This document shows, one piece after another, positions 26,099-35,523 of a stretch of 64,000 bases of DNA. Within the stretch, counting starts at the first letter, position 1, and every line of letters begins with the position of its first letter. The notes under the pieces were generated by a model. That model saw only the letters and a program-made list of their open reading frames with translations, searched no databases and was not told the origin of the DNA. Where the stretch lies: assembly GCA_039908095.1 (NCBI GenBank), contig JAMOBJ010000017.1, positions 1-64,000 on the forward strand. Reading direction: 5' to 3'. Origin of the DNA: Nitrospirae bacterium YQR-1. GTDB lineage: Bacteria > Nitrospirota > Thermodesulfovibrionia > Thermodesulfovibrionales > Magnetobacteriaceae. The position numbers were made by a program, and so were the translations under genes.

Positions 26099-27523
26099 AT
26101 GACATTTCCAAATTTAATGCCGATGGTGCCGGAGCTGGTTTTAGTTGTGCTGGGCCTTTTACTTCTTATGTTGGATGTTATAACAGGGAAAAAAGAGATA
26201 CTTGCGCTTGTTACGCTTACAGGAGCAATTATTGCTTTCTATTTTATTAAGAGTTCAACAGGAATCCTTTTTGACGGTATGTACGTGGCGGACTCTTACA
26301 GTAATTTCTTTAAAACCATTTTCATCATAAACCTTCTTTTATCAACCCTGATTTCCGTCAAGTACCTTGAAACTGAGAAAGCTCTCCACGGCGAGTACTA
26401 TGCCCTGCTGGTGTTTGCCACCATTGGAATGATGTCTATTGCCTCTGCCGGGAATCTGATAGTGTTGTATCTGGGGCTTGAGCTGATGTCTTTGAGTATT
26501 TACGTTTTGTGCGGTTTTTTAAGAAGCGACACAAAATCCACGGAATCGGCGATAAAGTACTTTTTACTTGGGGCATTTTCAACGGCTATTTTACTTTTTG
26601 CTGTTTCACTGCTATATGGATCCACGGGGTCACTGGATTTCAACAAAATTGCAACTTCAGTGATTGCCATGGGACCTGATGGAGCAAAACCGCTCCTTTT
26701 ATTTTCTGTGGCTCTGTTTGTTGCAGCAGTGGGGTTTAAAATAGCGGCAGTGCCGTTTCATATGTGGAGCCCGGATGTGTACGAGGGGGCACCGACAAGT
26801 GTTACCGCATTTATGTCAGTTGGGCCAAAGGCGGCAGGGTTTGCTATTGTCGGTAAAGTTTTCTTTGTGGCTCTTTATTATTTACAGATTGAATGGGTAA
26901 AACTTCTTATTCCAATTTCTGTTGCCACTATGATTGTTGGTAACGTCCTTGCAATATCACAAACCAACATTAAGCGAATGCTTGCGTATTCATCAATAGC
27001 CCATGCCGGGTACGCTCTCCTTGGTATCATTGCGGCAACCTCCCAGGGGCTTAGTGCCACCATGAACTACATGCTCATTTACATGTTTATGAATGTGGGA
27101 GCATTTGCAGTGGTTATTATGCTGAGGACGGGGAATTTTATCGGTGATGAGTTAAAGGATTATCTGGGGCTGGCTAAAACACACCCTGCGGTAGCAATGC
27201 TTATGATGGTTTTTATGTTTTCACTTACAGGGATACCTCCAACAGCAGGTTTTATTGGAAAATTTTATATTTTTACCGCTCTCATTCAAAGGGGTTATAT
27301 AACACTTGCGGCAGTGGCGGTTTTAATAAGTGTGATATCGGCGTTTTTCTATCTCCGGGTGGTAATGTTTATGTATATGAAGGAGCCTGAGGTGGAAACG
27401 GCTGTTTCTGATTCGTTGTATTTGAAGGTAGCACTGGCTGTCTCTGCAGCTATGGTTGTTGTAATCGGAATATTCCCAGGTAAATTCCTTGAGTTTGCAA
27501 AATCAGCACTTTTTATCCAATGA
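26099..27523 (+). CDS. nuoN: NADH-quinone oxidoreductase subunit N (antiporter-like)
   Basis: 474 residues, third antiporter-like subunit. It has YLGLELMSLSIYVLCGF, AVPFHMWSPDVYEGAPTSVT and MLAYSSIAHAGYALLG. GGAGG lies a few bases before the ATG. It ends the nuo set in the order A to N with nothing inserted. Its stop overlaps the following nucleotidase gene. Confidence 0.96.
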   Translation: MTFPNLMPMVPELVLVVLGLLLLMLDVITGKKEILALVTLTGAIIAFYFIKSSTGILFDGMYVADSYSNFFKTIFIINLLLSTLISVKYLETEKALHGEYYALLVFATIGMMSIASAGNLIVLYLGLELMSLSIYVLCGFLRSDTKSTESAIKYFLLGAFSTAILLFAVSLLYGSTGSLDFNKIATSVIAMGPDGAKPLLLFSVALFVAAVGFKIAAVPFHMWSPDVYEGAPTSVTAFMSVGPKAAGFAIVGKVFFVALYYLQIEWVKLLIPISVATMIVGNVLAISQTNIKRMLAYSSIAHAGYALLGIIAATSQGLSATMNYMLIYMFMNVGAFAVVIMLRTGNFIGDELKDYLGLAKTHPAVAMLMMVFMFSLTGIPPTAGFIGKFYIFTALIQRGYITLAAVAVLISVISAFFYLRVVMFMYMKEPEVETAVSDSLYLKVALAVSAAMVVVIGIFPGKFLEFAKSALFIQ

Positions 27524-29316
27524 AGTTGTTGACCGGTTTTAAATACCCTCCGGTCAGACGCTTTCTTTCTTTATCTGCAGTATTCTTTTTACTTACAATT
27601 TTGTCATGCAGTAGTGCTGAAGTTTCAAAGCAAAGTGCTCAGAATATTTCCCCTGCAGAGGCCTACTGTCTCTCCATTGCCCACATAAACGATACACACG
27701 CTCATTTGGAGCCGGCAAAGGTGGCACTTAAATATAATAAGTCTGAGATTGTCGTCGGTCTTGGCGGTTTTACCCGCCTAAGTGGTGCTATTGAGTATTT
27801 AAGGAATAAGCACGAAAATCTTCTTTTTCTTCATGCCGGTGATACATTTACCGGCACACTTTACTTCTCTAAGTACATGGGCGCCGCCGACAGTGATTTT
27901 TACCGCTTCATGGCTCTAAGCGCTACCACTGTGGGCAATCATGAGTTTGACAGAGGGCCTCAGGTTTTGGCAAATTTTCTGAGATCATTAAAATCACAGG
28001 ACGGCAAAGGCATTACAGTAGTGTCGGCAAACACTGACGTTTCTAACGAGGAAAACTTAGCAGGGCTTATTGAGCCTTACAGGGTATTTGAAATAAACGG
28101 CGGGAAAGTGGGAGTAGTTGGACTTACAACGGTTGAGACTGCGCAGTTATCAAGTCCAGGGGGGAAGATAAGGTTCGATGATCTGTTTAAGACGGCGGAG
28201 CGCTATGTATCGGAACTAAAAAGCAAGGGTATTAATATAATAATCCTGCTGACACATGTTGGCTATGACATTGACCTTAAACTTGCAGAAAAAATCTCAG
28301 GAGTAGATATTATAGTGGGAGGGCATTCACATACGCTTTTAGGTGAAGAAGGGCTTATAAACTATGGGTTTTGGCCGGCAGACCGTTACCCTAAGGAGAT
28401 TAAGGGCAAAGACGGTAATCTGGTGCTGGTGCTTCAGAGTTGGGAACATGCAAAGCAGCTGGGTTTTATAAAAGTGTTTTTTAATAGCGGCGGAGAGATC
28501 ATGGCTTATGAGCCCTCACCCATTATGCTTTTGAGTCCCGCTAATGATGAAAAACCATACATGGAGACTTTTGATAATCTGACAACAGAGGCAAACAGTA
28601 AACTAAGAGTTACAAAGTTTGTGAGTTTTACAGAAACTCCATCAGCAAAAAATAAACTTGATAATTACCAAAAACCTCTGGAGTCTCTTAAGAAAACCAT
28701 TGTGGCAACAGCTCTGGAAAATATGCCCAGAGGAAACGACAAGGGCCCCGGGGTGCATATAGCCGACAGCTTTCTGTACAGGACACACAACTTAAACACA
28801 CGGCTCTCCATAGTTAACGGCGGAGGCGTGCGTGCAGGTTTAATAAAAGGGGATGTCAGCATTGGGGATATCTACACAATAATGCCCTTTAATAACACAA
28901 TATATGTATTAGACGTTAAAGGCAGTGAGTTTAAGGAGGCCCTTGAGAATATGATAAGCTTCTACGCTGATAAATCAAAACCACCTCCCTTTATGTATAT
29001 CTCAGGGTTTACATTTACTATAAACTTACAAAAACCTGCCGGGCAGCGGGTATCAAATATTGAAATCTCTCCGGCAACAGGCACTAAAACAGAACCAATG
29101 GAGATGGACGGAATATATCGGATAGCCACAAGTAACTACCTTGCCGGCGGCGGCGATTATTTTAAGGTTAAACATGACAACAAGATGGTTAACCTACTAT
29201 CTGTCTCCTCATACAGCACTGATACAGGCTTTACCGACAGCGAAACTTTCATTGAGTACGTAAAAATGCTGAAAGAAATATGCAATCCCCAAAAACCACG
29301 AATTACAATAAGATAA
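27520..29316 (+). CDS. 5'-nucleotidase / UshA-family metallophosphatase, predicted lipoprotein
   Basis: 598 residues. The N-terminus has a signal peptide ending in a lipobox-like ILSC near residue 30. The metallophosphatase domain has HINDTHAHLEP (metal Asp and His), HAGDTFTG, VGNHEFDRG, LLTHVGYD and VGGHSHT. The C-terminal nucleotide-binding domain has NGGGVRAG and GDIYTIMPFNNT. It would hydrolyse nucleotides or related phosphate esters in the periplasm or at the cell surface. Its ATG overlaps the nuoN stop (ATGA), so it is probably read from the nuo transcript, though a functional link with complex I is not evident. Confidence 0.85.
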   Translation: MKLLTGFKYPPVRRFLSLSAVFFLLTILSCSSAEVSKQSAQNISPAEAYCLSIAHINDTHAHLEPAKVALKYNKSEIVVGLGGFTRLSGAIEYLRNKHENLLFLHAGDTFTGTLYFSKYMGAADSDFYRFMALSATTVGNHEFDRGPQVLANFLRSLKSQDGKGITVVSANTDVSNEENLAGLIEPYRVFEINGGKVGVVGLTTVETAQLSSPGGKIRFDDLFKTAERYVSELKSKGINIIILLTHVGYDIDLKLAEKISGVDIIVGGHSHTLLGEEGLINYGFWPADRYPKEIKGKDGNLVLVLQSWEHAKQLGFIKVFFNSGGEIMAYEPSPIMLLSPANDEKPYMETFDNLTTEANSKLRVTKFVSFTETPSAKNKLDNYQKPLESLKKTIVATALENMPRGNDKGPGVHIADSFLYRTHNLNTRLSIVNGGGVRAGLIKGDVSIGDIYTIMPFNNTIYVLDVKGSEFKEALENMISFYADKSKPPPFMYISGFTFTINLQKPAGQRVSNIEISPATGTKTEPMEMDGIYRIATSNYLAGGGDYFKVKHDNKMVNLLSVSSYSTDTGFTDSETFIEYVKMLKEICNPQKPRITIR

Positions 29317-29388
29317 AGATGGCTCTTTCACGTTTTAAGTGGGTAAAAGAAAGAATAAGCCCCTGTGGCCTAAAAAAGGGCAGCCTTC

Positions 29389-29404
29389 AGGCAGCTTGGT
29401 ATAA
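29389..29404 (+). repeat. Right-end fragment of the dispersed repeat (D)
   Basis: CAGGCAGCTTGGTATAA-like sequence matches the right terminus of copies A and C. Nothing else of the repeat remains. It lies 21 nt before the xthA start. Confidence 0.55.
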
Positions 29405-29425
29405 CACTAGTGAGCAAAGACAACC

Positions 29426-30214
29426 ATGAAGATATGTACATTTAATGTAAACTCCGTAAAGGTGCGCCTTGAGCTACTTGCTGAGTGGTTGAAGAGGCGC
29501 CAAAACGATATTGATGTGCTTTGCCTTCAGGAGCTGAAAACTGTGGATGAGGCATTTCCTCATGATTTCTTCAACTCCCTTGGTTTCCACTGTGAAACCT
29601 TCGGCCAAAAAGCTTACAACGGCGTGGCAATATGTTCAAAACTCCCAATTGTCAATGTTAAAAAAGGATTTCTCCATGACACACCGGAATCCCAGAAAAG
29701 AATTATCCAAGCAGATATCGGCACTGTTAGAATCATAAATGTTTATGCCCCTCATGGTGATGTGCGCGGCACTGAAAAGTACCATTATAAATTAGACTGG
29801 TACAGGGCTCTTATGAATCACATGGAGGCGGAGACGGCAGATAAGAAAAATATTCTGATTGCGGGTGATTTTAATATAACCGCAGGCGATATTGATATTT
29901 ATAATCCAGCTCTCTACAATGATGCAGTAGCAGCCATGCCGGAGGAAAGAGCGGCGTTACAAAGGGTTACAGAGTTCGGCATGGTTGATACATTCCGGCA
30001 TTTGCATCCAGATGTCAGACAATACACATGGTGGGCATACGGTGCTGCCATATGGAAAGATGAGGGATTCAGGATTGACTATATATTTGCCACAAAAGAT
30101 TTAATTAAAAGTTTACTCTCTGTTGAGGTTGATGTTTGGCCGCGAAGGAAGAAAACCCTTAAACCCTCAGACCATGCACCGCTTATCGCAGATTTTGACT
30201 TATACTTGGTATGA
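29426..30214 (+). CDS. xthA: Exodeoxyribonuclease III / AP endonuclease
   Basis: 262 residues of the endonuclease/exonuclease/phosphatase fold, acting on abasic sites and 3' ends in base-excision repair. It has FNVNSVKVRL, LCLQELKT (metal Glu), NVYAPHGD, IAGDFNI (Asp and Asn), FRIDYIF and the C-terminal SDHAPLIADF with the catalytic His. The length is normal for XthA. The last codons (LYLV and TGA) coincide with a sequence like the end of the dispersed repeat. Confidence 0.92.
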   Translation: MKICTFNVNSVKVRLELLAEWLKRRQNDIDVLCLQELKTVDEAFPHDFFNSLGFHCETFGQKAYNGVAICSKLPIVNVKKGFLHDTPESQKRIIQADIGTVRIINVYAPHGDVRGTEKYHYKLDWYRALMNHMEAETADKKNILIAGDFNITAGDIDIYNPALYNDAVAAMPEERAALQRVTEFGMVDTFRHLHPDVRQYTWWAYGAAIWKDEGFRIDYIFATKDLIKSLLSVEVDVWPRRKKTLKPSDHAPLIADFDLYLV

Positions 30215-30230
30215 GTGCAACTTGGTATTA
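30200..30230 (+). repeat. Two tandem right-end fragments of the dispersed repeat (E)
   Basis: TTATACTTGGTATGA followed by GTGCAACTTGGTATTA. The first includes the last four codons and stop of xthA; the second matches the terminus of copy B and of copy F. Confidence 0.5.
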
Positions 30231-30262
30231 AATTTTTAGGTGAAATCCTGAATCGTATAAAC

Positions 30263-30291
30263 TTGACAAAACACCTGTTTATTAATTAATA
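30263..30291 (+). promoter_or_regulatory. Promoter of the fructose-bisphosphate aldolase gene
   Basis: Perfect -35 TTGACA (30263-30268), a 17-nt spacer, and -10 TTAATA (30286-30291). Unlike several other promoters in the window it leaves a leader of about 50 nt with a normal GGAGG ribosome-binding site. Confidence 0.6.
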
Positions 30292-30350
30292 TTGATTTGA
30301 AAATTGTGTCAATCTTTTAAGATTGTAAAAATTCTAAATCGGAGGGAAAC

Positions 30351-31328
30351 ATGGGAGCAGTGAAGTACACAGACCTTGGTCTTGTTAATACCAAAGAGAT
30401 GTTTAAAAAAGCCATGGAAGGCCACTATGCAGTTCCGGCCTATAATTTCAATAATCTTGAGCAGCTTCAGGCCATAATAATTGGTTGCGTGGAGTCTAAA
30501 TCTCCGGTCATTGTTCAGGTATCCAGTGGAGCGAGAAAGTATGCCAATCAGACCCTTTTACGCTATCTGGCAATGGGTGCGGTGGAGATGATGAAAGATA
30601 TGGGCGGCAATATTCCCATAGCCCTTCATCTTGACCACGGCGATACGTTTGAGCTTTGTAAGTCTTGTGTGGATTCAGGGTTTTCCTCAGTGATGATAGA
30701 CGGCTCACACCACCCCTATGACGAAAACGTAGCCCTTACCAAGAAGGTTGTGGAATATGCCCACGCCAACAACGTTACGGTTGAGGGAGAGTTGGGTGTG
30801 TTGGCAGGCATTGAGGACGATGTACAGTCTGAGGTCAGCCATTATACTAAGCCTGAAGAGGTTGAGGATTTTGTGAAGAAAACCGGAGTTGACAGCCTTG
30901 CTATATCAATTGGGACATCACACGGTGCCTTTAAGTTTAAGGTAAAACCCGGTGAGGAGCCGCCTCCGCTGCGTTTTGACATTTTAGAGGAGATACAGAA
31001 GAGAATTCCCGGCTTTCCAATAGTCCTGCACGGGGCGTCCTCAGTCGTTCCCGAATACGTGGATATGATAAACAAATACGGTGGAAAAATGGATAACGCT
31101 GTCGGCGTCTCAGAGGCACAACTCAGAAGAGCCGCAGGCTCCAACGTTTGTAAGATAAACATAGACAGTGACGGACGACTGGCCGTTACCGCAGTAATCA
31201 GAAAAGTGTTTGCTGAAAACCCTAAAGAGTTTGACCCCAGAAAGTACCTGGGTCCGGCCAGAGACGAACTCATTAAGATGATTAAGTACAAAAACGAAAA
31301 TGTATTAGGAAGCGCAGGTAAGGCTTAG
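30351..31328 (+). CDS. fba: Class II fructose-bisphosphate aldolase
   Basis: 325 residues, zinc-dependent glycolytic and gluconeogenic aldolase. It has VPAYNFNN, IALHLDHGD (catalytic Asp and zinc His), VMIDGSHHPYDENV, VEGELGVLAG, AISIGTSHGAFKF and VLHGASSV. The family is the longer, non-E. coli type common in anaerobes. GGAGGG lies 6 nt before the ATG, with its own promoter and terminator, so it is a single-gene unit. Confidence 0.93.
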   Translation: MGAVKYTDLGLVNTKEMFKKAMEGHYAVPAYNFNNLEQLQAIIIGCVESKSPVIVQVSSGARKYANQTLLRYLAMGAVEMMKDMGGNIPIALHLDHGDTFELCKSCVDSGFSSVMIDGSHHPYDENVALTKKVVEYAHANNVTVEGELGVLAGIEDDVQSEVSHYTKPEEVEDFVKKTGVDSLAISIGTSHGAFKFKVKPGEEPPPLRFDILEEIQKRIPGFPIVLHGASSVVPEYVDMINKYGGKMDNAVGVSEAQLRRAAGSNVCKINIDSDGRLAVTAVIRKVFAENPKEFDPRKYLGPARDELIKMIKYKNENVLGSAGKA

Positions 31329-31344
31329 TTTCAGGTAACAGACA

Positions 31345-31384
31345 AAGCAAGGGGAAGGCTTTGCCTTTCCCTTGCTTTTTATTC
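31345..31384 (+). terminator. Intrinsic terminator after fba
   Basis: AAGCAAGGGGAAGGC pairs with GCCTTTCCCTTGCTT around a short TTT loop, followed by a T-rich tail. A 15-bp, G+C-rich stem at this position is a strong rho-independent terminator. Confidence 0.85.
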
Positions 31385-31412
31385 TTATTATCATTTCGAT
31401 CTACTGCAGAAA

Positions 31413-32984
31413 TTAGGGGTTTTTATTAAACCACATGGCAATCACCCGTAACTGAGTATTAAGCATAATGTCGTTAACTGTAGTCTGGGTAACAATTGTC
31501 TTTATTCTATTGTAGAACATTTTATCGTATTTAATTATGGTTATCAGCAAGGCGCCTTGTTCAATGTCTGTAGCATCAAATATTAGCTCAATTGCAGGTG
31601 CGTCACCGATATAAGCCAATGCTCTCCAAATAAACCTTGGCATTTGACATGTAAGTACATCTTTCAAATAGATACCTTTTAAAAGACCTTCCTGCAAAAT
31701 CAATCTTTTAAAATCATTTGATGTTGAAAGAAAGATATCCCATTTCAAGCGCTCACTATGTGAAAAATATTTTTCGTTTCTTAAATATTCAACAAAAAAA
31801 TCAAAGTTCATTATTATTGTTTCAATAAAAGAATAAGGAATCCTGATTTTATGGTACAGAGGTATCAGGACAGCGAAAGGAAGTGCTCTTACCGAACCTA
31901 CTTTTTTATTTTTTCCTCGCCATGACGATGAAATACTATAGTAACTTCCTGTTTTATTATCACCGATATCAATCTCTACATTTATTCCATCAATTATCAT
32001 TCTGGCAAAAGGGCCAACCTGGTCGTCATGAACATAAATCTTATCCATTTGAGATGCAATTGTTAGAAAACCAGTATGGGGTGTTGGGGATGGCTTTCCA
32101 ATACTATAACCTGATATAGCTACAGCATGGAGATCAGAACTGTAATATTTATTTGGTTTAGAGGATGTGTCCACAAGTCTCACAACAAACGCCAGCGGTA
32201 TTCCACCTTTCAAATATGAATACATCGTGCTTTTCAAAGTGTATTCATTGTCAACACTTACAAAGAGTGGTTCCAAGCCTACATTTCTAATTGCTACTGC
32301 CATTTGTTCTATGTTTAAGCCATCGTTTGGTAAACTCCTGCTTTGAGTCGGCAAATTTGATGTTGCCGTTTCTGTAATCTCTATAGGAGTAGGAATATGG
32401 TGATGGAATATCCGGCCTGTTTTTTGAAAAATTGACCACAGAGCACTGGTAGCACAAGCTGCTGCTACGCTGTCCTGCTCCTGATAAGCAAGTGTTTCCA
32501 CACTAAGTGCTATACCAAAAAGATTTATAGTGTACCGTCTAGTTGAAGGAAACTTTCTTCTTTTGTCATCAGAATATGTTGTGAGGCAAGTGCGCCCAAT
32601 AACTGTCCTTGGCAGTGGTTTTACTACTATGAAACCAAGATATGAATCGTTCAACTTTTCACGAAATGAGTCAGAAGGTTCTTGTAGGAATATAGTAAAA
32701 TCAGACTGTGAAAACGGCTCTTTAAAAAAATGCAATCGCTTACATTTTCTTTTGTAATCTTTAAAACACTTTACATAATAACGGGCATAATCCTCTAAAA
32801 AATCCCTGTCAATATATTCATATTCAACGACAATAGTTTTTGCTTTGATATAATCAAAGTACTCTGCAAAATAAACTATGTGTAGTTTGCTTGTGATTTC
32901 AGAAGCAGAGGCAAAACAACTATTGCAGAGTAACTTACACAATTCATCCACTCTATAAGGAACAACTTCATATATAAGGGACAT
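31413..32984 (-). CDS. C39-like (papain-fold) cysteine peptidase homologue, function unknown
   Basis: 523 residues, no signal peptide or membrane segment. The central part (~185-330) resembles C39-type peptidases: Gln and Cys in YQEQDSVAAACATSALWS (Gln ~189, Cys ~197), a middle GLNIEQMAVAIRNVGLEP, a His in DLHAVAISGYS, and an Asp in YVHDDQVGPF. The N-terminal ~185 residues and C-terminal ~150 residues match nothing I know. The first is rich in aromatic and charged residues. The ATG follows the stop of a 59-residue gene by one base, with AGGTAGG as ribosome-binding site within that gene's end. The pair is isolated from other genes. A peptidase in a conflict or toxin-antitoxin-like unit is one guess; a non-catalytic regulator is another. 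Confidence 0.6.
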   Translation of the reverse strand: MSLIYEVVPYRVDELCKLLCNSCFASASEITSKLHIVYFAEYFDYIKAKTIVVEYEYIDRDFLEDYARYYVKCFKDYKRKCKRLHFFKEPFSQSDFTIFLQEPSDSFREKLNDSYLGFIVVKPLPRTVIGRTCLTTYSDDKRRKFPSTRRYTINLFGIALSVETLAYQEQDSVAAACATSALWSIFQKTGRIFHHHIPTPIEITETATSNLPTQSRSLPNDGLNIEQMAVAIRNVGLEPLFVSVDNEYTLKSTMYSYLKGGIPLAFVVRLVDTSSKPNKYYSSDLHAVAISGYSIGKPSPTPHTGFLTIASQMDKIYVHDDQVGPFARMIIDGINVEIDIGDNKTGSYYSISSSWRGKNKKVGSVRALPFAVLIPLYHKIRIPYSFIETIIMNFDFFVEYLRNEKYFSHSERLKWDIFLSTSNDFKRLILQEGLLKGIYLKDVLTCQMPRFIWRALAYIGDAPAIELIFDATDIEQGALLITIIKYDKMFYNRIKTIVTQTTVNDIMLNTQLRVIAMWFNKNP

Positions 32985-32985
32985 C

Positions 32986-33165
32986 CTACCTTAATCTCAT
33001 TGTAAGGATTTGAGGGTCAATACGTCTCATTCTTTCAAGTTCATCTGAAGTATCCTCAGCAAGTTTAAATACTGCCTCTATGCTTGCTCTGCCCTCTTTT
33101 GAGGATGCCAACTGACTTGCTCTCTTTGCCAAATCCTCTAATTCTGCTTTCTCCCTCTCGTCCAT
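32986..33165 (-). CDS. Small acidic helical protein (59 aa) paired with the C39-like gene
   Basis: Begins MDEREKAELEDLAKRASQLA and ends MRRIDPQILTMRLR. It is highly charged and predicted all-helical, with no transmembrane segment. GGAGG lies 5-6 nt before the ATG, and its stop is one base before the next ATG, so the two are translationally coupled. I do not recognise the family. The size, acidity and coupling would suit a chaperone, inhibitor or antitoxin of the larger partner, but this is inference only. Confidence 0.6.
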   Translation of the reverse strand: MDEREKAELEDLAKRASQLASSKEGRASIEAVFKLAEDTSDELERMRRIDPQILTMRLR

Positions 33166-33360
33166 AAATCCTCCACCGCCGTTGATTAATTAATACGGTT
33201 TATTTTCCATAAATCACTTGTTAATTTGAGATTATATTACAATTTATAATGTAATGTCAATTCACCCCCTCGTTTTTCTACACAAAACCTAAATTTCTTG
33301 TCACCAGCTACTTTATTATACATAGAAAATATCGTAACAGTGTTGTAAAAATTGATAAAA

Positions 33361-35337
33361 TCAAACTTTCTTACCATCTCGGCAGCTACCCTCAGTCAGA
33401 TACAAATAAATAAGATAAAGGACTGCAATTATATTTAAGGCGGAGACGGTTTTCATAAAAAGCGTAAAAAACTCAACGTGATAAACACTGTGCACAGACA
33501 GATACTGGATATGGGAATCATTGACAAACATAGAGAGAGAAAAAAACGCGTACAGAAGCATTATCCTCAAATCTCCGGTTGTAATAAAGGTAAAAATTGC
33601 AAAAATTAATGACGGATAAAGATAGCGGGAATTCATCTTTGTTGCAAACACATAAAAAAATGAAAATAAGAAAAATGCCGTAAAATAAGCCTGATTTATA
33701 TCCTTCTTGTTGCTGTAGGCGTACAACGAAATAATAATACCTGTCAAAACAATAAAAAGGCCTGCAGCTTTGTAGCTGATACCAAAAAAGAAAACACTTC
33801 CTTCCGGTACACTCATGCCGTCAAACAAGGAATATAGATTAAAAGCACTGTTTACGGCATACGGGTATTGAGTAAATTTCCCGGCAAAATACGTTAGAGG
33901 CGCTATTAAGTCTATTTTTCCATAAAATGGTATAAAGGCCGCATAGAACAAAATAATACTTATAATAAATGAATAAAAATACCTGATTTTGTCCTTGCTA
34001 TATATAAAAGCCCACAGATATACAGGTGTAAGTAAAAGTCCCTGCGGTTTAATTAAAATGCTTAGTGTAAAGGTAGTTATTGATTTTTCAATCCTGCCGT
34101 TTACCAATAACCACACCGCAAGAGCCAATACCAGAGTAAACACTGAATCAACCTGTCCCCATACGCTGGAATTTACTATAATTGCCGGATTAAAAAGATA
34201 CAGTGAAGAAAGCACAACTGACATGGATGAATCTAATCCCTTTTGTTTAGCAGTCTTATAAATTAAAAGTCCTGATAAAAGATCAGCTGTGATTGCCGGA
34301 ATCTTCAACAACACCATAAACAAATTTGAATCCGGCGCAATCGAAAATATTCGCCTGAGCCATTGCAGCACATAAAGAACATAAACATATATAGGAGGGT
34401 AGTCGGCAAAAATCTCACCTGAATAATAACTTCCGAGTCCTTTTTCACCAATATAAAGAGCCCACTTTTTAAACAACTCTATATCATATGGATACCCATC
34501 AACATAAAAAGTAACCAAAATACGCAATACAAAAGCCGCCAAAAACACTACATCTAAAGCCTGTCCGGCAACATTTATAGAAAAACGGTTTTTAATTCCC
34601 CAAAGACATATTACAAAAAACACCGCTCCTATGGTTGTATTATAAATAACAAATCGTGCTTCATAACCTGAAATTGTCAAAAAGTTGGAGATAGTTTTAC
34701 TCATAAAATAATAGATATTCTTCTCACTGACACTACCCATGGTTACAGAGCAGTTGTCGAAAAACACCTCACCTTTTGAAAATCTCCCGTAGGCGCCAAG
34801 CCCTAAGACAGCCCACAGTCCTGTTTGAGTCTCAGTGGTTTTAACTGTTGCCGACAGAGAAATCCACTTATCAGATGAGTCATACAGATAAGCAGAGTAT
34901 CCGCCGTCAGCCCTGTAATTTCCATACATATCGCCGAAAGTTCCAGGTAAAACCCCGGGCTTTACAACTTGGCGTTCTCTGAGTCCTACGTATGCACCTG
35001 CTCCTGAGGGACTCACTCCTTTTGCCTTTACCATACATGTAATTTTATAAACTGTTGCGGAACTAACCCATAGCGGCTGAATAATCTGACTCTCTCCGAA
35101 TTCCATGTTTTTCAGACTTAAACAAAGACTTTTCTCAAAAGGTGATATGCCGGAGAGCCAGGTATATACCGTACCGGTTCTATAATGCCAAAAAAGCTCG
35201 TTCCACCCGGCAGGCCTCTTGTCTTTTATTTCCTCAAAGCCGCCATTGATTAAAAGATTTTCATAAGCCCCTGATTTTAAAGGCACTACAAGGAAAAAAA
35301 AGAGCAGGCTTATGCTCAATGCGATTATTATTTTCAC
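33361..35337 (-). CDS. GT-C membrane glycosyltransferase with N-terminal jelly-roll domain
   Basis: 658 residues, GTG start. A signal-anchor (~3-25) is followed by an extracytoplasmic domain beginning LLINGGFEEIKDKRPAGW, typical of carbohydrate-binding jelly-roll modules (to about residue 200). The rest has about ten transmembrane segments. The first loop after VLRILVTFYVDGYPYDIELF carries the acidic residues expected in GT-C enzymes, followed by FADYPPIYVYVLY. It resembles mannosyltransferase-like proteins of the Gpi18/DUF2029 kind, which use lipid-linked sugars on the outer side of the membrane. The substrate is unknown. No glycan gene neighbours it. Confidence 0.65.
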   Translation of the reverse strand: MKIIIALSISLLFFFLVVPLKSGAYENLLINGGFEEIKDKRPAGWNELFWHYRTGTVYTWLSGISPFEKSLCLSLKNMEFGESQIIQPLWVSSATVYKITCMVKAKGVSPSGAGAYVGLRERQVVKPGVLPGTFGDMYGNYRADGGYSAYLYDSSDKWISLSATVKTTETQTGLWAVLGLGAYGRFSKGEVFFDNCSVTMGSVSEKNIYYFMSKTISNFLTISGYEARFVIYNTTIGAVFFVICLWGIKNRFSINVAGQALDVVFLAAFVLRILVTFYVDGYPYDIELFKKWALYIGEKGLGSYYSGEIFADYPPIYVYVLYVLQWLRRIFSIAPDSNLFMVLLKIPAITADLLSGLLIYKTAKQKGLDSSMSVVLSSLYLFNPAIIVNSSVWGQVDSVFTLVLALAVWLLVNGRIEKSITTFTLSILIKPQGLLLTPVYLWAFIYSKDKIRYFYSFIISIILFYAAFIPFYGKIDLIAPLTYFAGKFTQYPYAVNSAFNLYSLFDGMSVPEGSVFFFGISYKAAGLFIVLTGIIISLYAYSNKKDINQAYFTAFFLFSFFYVFATKMNSRYLYPSLIFAIFTFITTGDLRIMLLYAFFSLSMFVNDSHIQYLSVHSVYHVEFFTLFMKTVSALNIIAVLYLIYLYLTEGSCRDGKKV

Positions 35338-35401
35338 GATTTTTTATACCCGGCAAACAGTGAAAGCCTCTGACTAAATATTTATAGCAAGCGTTAAACT
35401 A

Positions 35402-35476
35402 TGGTGGGCGATGCAGGGCTCGAACCTGCGGCCTCTGCCGTGTGAAGGCAGCGCTCCACCTCTGAGCTAATCGCCC
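35402..35476 (-). tRNA. tRNA-Val (anticodon CAC)
   Basis: On the minus strand the acceptor GGGCGAT pairs with ATCGCCC, and CCA is encoded. The D arm is GCTC...GAGC-like, the anticodon stem is CTGCC/GGCAG with loop TTCACAC, and the T arm is GCAGG TTCGAGC CCTGC. The anticodon CAC reads GTG codons. Confidence 0.95.
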
Positions 35477-35523
35477 CGGACTGAGATAATTCTACACCTT
35501 TTATTACCAGGATGTCAATTTGT

